Position numbers and translations under genes: made by a program. Shown piece after piece: positions 15,401 to 17,203 of a DNA stretch of 17,203 nt (positions within the stretch are counted from its first letter, which is position 1; each line of letters opens with the position of its first letter). Below the pieces are notes generated by a model that saw nothing but the letters and a program-made list of their open reading frames with translations, was not told the DNA's origin and did not search any database. The stretch is from EC70 sp018675395. GTDB taxonomy: Bacteria; Verrucomicrobiota; Verrucomicrobiia; Verrucomicrobiales; DEV007. Location of the stretch: NCBI GenBank assembly GCA_018675395.1, contig JABGYE010000130.1, positions 1 through 17,203 on the forward strand, in the 5' to 3' direction.

Positions 15401-15607
15401 CTTTGCCAGTATCCACACGCTTTTATTTGAGCATGTTATTAAATGTTCTGAAATTAAGGCGCAAATGAAGGGTTGTGCCGGCTCGACTATGTGATCAAAC
15501 ACTACTGTCCCATCACCGATCCGCCCTAACCTGTCCTCGAAACAAGGTGCGGCAGCAGTGTGCTTAAGTAATTGATTTGCCGAATTGGCGTGTTTAGTAG
15601 CCGACAA
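12404..15607 (-). CDS. mfd: Transcription-repair coupling factor Mfd
   Basis: The product is 1067 aa, slightly below the usual 1100-1200. The start is TTG 15607, since a stop codon lies four codons upstream and no ATG or GTG is near. Order: UvrB-like N-terminal region (1 to about 330, G-G-I-I-D-V-F-P near residue 170); CarD-like RNA-polymerase-interaction domain (about 405-465, E-G-D-R-I-V-H-L-D-Q-G-I-G-I-Y); superfamily 2 helicase with Walker A G-D-V-S-F-G-K-T-E (about 560-568), D-E-E-Q box (about 661), S-A-T-P-I-P-R-T, and Q-L-R-G-R-V-G-R-S (about 831-839); and a C-terminal TRCF domain. Mfd displaces RNA polymerase stalled at lesions and recruits UvrA. Family members usually have G-D-V-G-F-G-K-T; the Ser is at a variable position of the P-loop and should not abolish it. 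The gene lies 51 bp after the sigma-54 regulator. Confidence 0.97.
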   Translation of the reverse strand: MSATKHANSANQLLKHTAAAPCFEDRLGRIGDGTVVFDHIVEPAQPFICALISEHLITCSNKSVWILAKDLLSQERLAQGIRLWSREPLFFPDIEQISSSESLPDQEINAERLGLLKLINDSKLKPKIVIAMAKSLEEKVPSPSTLDSQKISIIKGQSIGLEKLVTLIENISYERSSIVTERGQYALRGGIIDVFPLQSPDPVRIEFFGDEIDSLREFDVDSQSSINLIESIQLLSGDTRETQSLLKDYINTSDIIISVGEASHECNVHITEDAEERKGEEDYSIACHEVPFGSFEAGEFILQQARFQNFSKTLSEWSSDDWKIFMFFNNEGEIQRYNELTEDLNDLGSGDNLLTQLGNIPNGFIVPSAKIAILSSAEIFGRYESSRLRKSFNREKQKATRRLIDDFRELNEGDRIVHLDQGIGIYRGLIEMEGEGETSEEVLVIEYAEEAKLYVPLEQAHLISRYMGSGTKAPPLDRLGGGRWVSRKAKVEKSILDYASHLIKTHAERNTFKSYTHSPDTKWQIEFENSFAYRETPDQILAIDQTKMDMESEMPMDRLICGDVSFGKTEIAIRAIFKAVMSGKQAALLCPTTVLAQQHYETLKKRFSEYPIEIDLLSRFKTQSQQKRTLKKILSGNADVIVGTHRLVSKDVVFKNIGLAIIDEEQRFGVKHKERFKELFKLVDVLTLSATPIPRTLYLSLMGVKDMSTIDTPPPGRAPVETAICPYDEKIIKTAINRELKRKGQIFFLHNRVKSIEGIKEKIQEMAPAARVEVGHGQMDETALEEIMHRFVNHEIDVLVCTTIIESGIDIPNANTIIIDRADRFGLADLYQLRGRVGRSGRKAYAILMLPQDLMATGDARKRINAIRQYTELGSGFKIAMRDLEIRGSGNLLGTQQSGHVASVGFELYCKLLKQSILRLKGNSSQGLSDCYLHIDFINTNEAAYLKSPQHSLPAFLPTSYLTEAKLRIASYRQIAELETIKELNSLIREWQDRFGKLPAPVNHLIRCSELKIAAASSGIQSVEMVGEKLMLKRNNEYILIEGRFPRIKGTDLEERLKKAVDLVKKF

Positions 15608-15658
15608 AACGGGGTACTAGCTTAAACCGCTTTTTCCTACCTTCCAGTCCGCTAAGCG

Positions 15659-16993
15659 TTATTTTTTAAGAATTTCTTTGAGCTTGGATGTGCTGACGCC
15701 CAATTTTTCTGCAGCCTGATCCATTTCTTCTTTTGAAGCATTTATTAGAGTTTCTAGAGCTTCATTTATGGATGCTTGAACGTTTTCGGGTTTGTAATTT
15801 TCTGAATCTGACCCAGGTCCAAGAGGAATGTCTTTAGGAAGTAATACGTCAGCCGTGGCGAGTAGGCTGGCTCTGTATAATGTGTTTTCCAGTTCTCTGA
15901 CGTTCCCTGGCCATCTATAAGATTCGAGTAATTCAATGGAATCTGAGGAAAGGCGAAGTTTGGGTGCCTTTTTTTGTTCAGCGTTACGTCTAAGAAAAAA
16001 TTCCGCAAGTAACTTGATATCCTCACGGCGTTTCCTGAGTGGAGGAATGTGAACACGCATCACATTTAACCGATAAAAGAGATCTTCCCTGAACAGTCCT
16101 TCTTGGACGCAGAGCTCAAGATCTTTATTTGTTGCGGCCAAGATTCTCACATCAGCGAGCAGAGTTTCATTTCCACCGACCCTGGAAAATTCTCCTGACT
16201 GAAGAGTCCGGAGAATTTTGCTTTGTGTTTGAATGGGCATATCCCCGATCTCATCAAGGAATAAGGTTCCGCCATCGCACTGTTCGAACCGGCCCTTGCG
16301 CAAAGAATGAGCGCCGGTGAATGACCCTTTCTCATGTCCAAAAAGTTCTGACTCTAATAGATTTTCAGGAATTGCGGCACAGTTGATTGTCACAAATTCA
16401 CTTCCTGACCTTTTGCTGTGTTTGTGGATTGCTCCAGCGACAATCTCTTTTCCTGCTCCGCTTTCTCCAGTTATTAGGACGGGAGCATCTCCCCGAGAGG
16501 CTCGCCCAACCATTTTGAAGACTTCCTGCATTTTTGGGGCGCTACCAATGATAGTTTCATCCGGTGTGCCATTGCCTTTAACGGGTTCGATTTGTTCGGA
16601 GGTTTCGCTAATTGCATCGCTGGCGGCTAAAGCTTCTTCTACCACGGGACGTAAATCGTAGGGGAGGGATTCCTTACGCAGAACATCGTAGGCGCCAAGT
16701 TTCATTGCTTCTATTACCGCGTTAGTGGGTGGAAAACCGGTTGTGAGGACTATCTGAGCGTTAGGATCATTGAGACGAACTTTTTTGATTAACTCCATCC
16801 CATCTAAGGGTTTAATGAAGAGCTCAGTAATTAATAAGTCAGGACGGTCTTCCAGATACGAATTGAGTGCAGTTTCTGAATTTCTTAAGCAAATAATGTC
16901 TGTGCTTGGAGTCCTTAAGTGCTTGTCAGCCCAAGACAAAAAATCTTCATCAGGATCCACAACCATGATGGTCTTTTTAGCTTCAGCACTCAT
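15659..16993 (-). CDS. NtrC-family sigma-54 activator with an atypical receiver domain
   Basis: The product is 444 aa from ATG 16993. Residues 8-122 are a receiver domain, 148-385 the AAA+ sigma-54 interaction domain, and 405-444 a short Fis-like helix-turn-helix (A-A-E-K-L-G-V-S-T-S-K-L-K). Walker A is G-E-S-G-A-G-K-E (176-183). The sigma-54 contact loop is G-S-F-T-G-A (223-228, a variant of GAFTGA). Walker B is G-G-T-L-F-L-D-E-I-G, and W-P-G-N-V-R-E-L-E follows at 361-369. The receiver is unusual. The phospho-acceptor Asp of NtrC (P-D-V-L-L-S-D) aligns with Glu57 (P-D-L-L-I-T-E). The acidic pair reads D13-P14 rather than D-D. The Lys-Pro reads K107-E108. T84 is kept. A Glu at the acceptor can mimic phosphorylation, so the protein may be constitutively active. 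No partner kinase is in the window and targets are unknown. Confidence 0.93.
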   Translation of the reverse strand: MSAEAKKTIMVVDPDEDFLSWADKHLRTPSTDIICLRNSETALNSYLEDRPDLLITELFIKPLDGMELIKKVRLNDPNAQIVLTTGFPPTNAVIEAMKLGAYDVLRKESLPYDLRPVVEEALAASDAISETSEQIEPVKGNGTPDETIIGSAPKMQEVFKMVGRASRGDAPVLITGESGAGKEIVAGAIHKHSKRSGSEFVTINCAAIPENLLESELFGHEKGSFTGAHSLRKGRFEQCDGGTLFLDEIGDMPIQTQSKILRTLQSGEFSRVGGNETLLADVRILAATNKDLELCVQEGLFREDLFYRLNVMRVHIPPLRKRREDIKLLAEFFLRRNAEQKKAPKLRLSSDSIELLESYRWPGNVRELENTLYRASLLATADVLLPKDIPLGPGSDSENYKPENVQASINEALETLINASKEEMDQAAEKLGVSTSKLKEILKK

Positions 16994-17026
16994 TTAGTTA
17001 ACAGATGAACTTTAGGTTAATTATCC

Positions 17027-17203
17027 TTAAGATTGCTTCCGTCTTCGATACAGTAGTATGAAAAAAAGAGCGGGAAAAGCCTGAATGATATAAATGATTT
17101 GTAGGATAAATGGATTTCGACTAATGAAGTCCCAACCTTGATCCCCTTTCACCTCTATTATGTACCAAAATAATGAAGTTACAAGAAAGCCGATGATTGC
17201 AAG
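17027..17203 (-). CDS. C-terminus of a membrane protein (partial)
   Basis: A frame open from the right edge runs 58 codons to TAA 17027-17029. It has two hydrophobic stretches (L-A-I-I-G-F-L-V-T-S-L-F-W-Y-I-I and F-I-L-Q-I-I-Y-I-I-Q-A-F-P-A-L-F-F-I-L-L) joined by a polar loop. It ends in a basic Y-R-R-R-K-Q-S tail, which suggests a cytoplasmic C-terminus. It stops 33 bp before the sigma-54 regulator in the same direction, so the two may share a transcript. The family is not recognisable from this fragment. Confidence 0.65.
   Translation of the reverse strand, partial: LAIIGFLVTSLFWYIIEVKGDQGWDFISRNPFILQIIYIIQAFPALFFILLYRRRKQS

Overview
The window is a moderately AT-rich bacterial chromosome segment, most likely from Verrucomicrobiota, with Planctomycetota as the alternative. 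This is an inference from gene content: exported SHD1-domain proteins, a DUF1080 protein, a BspA-type leucine-rich-repeat lipoprotein, a NAD-type formate dehydrogenase, and start codons (ATG, GTG, TTG) that mostly lack a Shine-Dalgarno sequence. There is no rRNA, tRNA, CRISPR array or recognisable insertion sequence.

Left part (1-5520), mostly plus strand. It opens with the 3' end of a gene whose product ends in Ala-Glu-Glu-Pro repeats. Next come an LRR lipoprotein and a convergent DUF1080 protein. An intergenic region follows with a perfect 22-bp tandem duplication. After it lies an exported TlpA/thioredoxin-like protein with an in-frame TGA exactly at the first Cys of the active site (U-G-P-C for C-G-P-C), read here as selenocysteine, with an SHD1 domain and an acidic repeat tail. 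An MFS transporter resembling the oxalate/formate-monocarboxylate group and an exported SHD1 + alpha/beta-hydrolase complete this part.

Right part (5541-17203), all minus strand. In transcription order it holds: the end of a small membrane protein; a sigma-54 (NtrC-like) response regulator whose phospho-acceptor Asp is Glu; mfd; a SurA-like parvulin chaperone; a fused NuoE-NuoF formate dehydrogenase subunit; a conventional TlpA (WCGPC) followed by a clear terminator; and the catalytic formate dehydrogenase subunit. The last has an in-frame TGA at the Mo/W-ligand position, followed by a hairpin whose GGUCU loop lies at the same distance from UGA as in E. coli fdhF.

The connecting theme is selenium. 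Two genes about 4 kb apart each have a single in-frame TGA at a catalytic Cys/Sec position. Formate dehydrogenase is a well-known selenoprotein and so supports the organism decoding UGA as Sec. That makes the SHD1-fused, exported TlpA-like UGPC protein the most interesting gene here. A routine gene caller would truncate or split both genes. The two FDH subunits should form a cytosolic NAD-linked formate dehydrogenase; fdhD, molybdenum cofactor genes and sel genes are not in the window.
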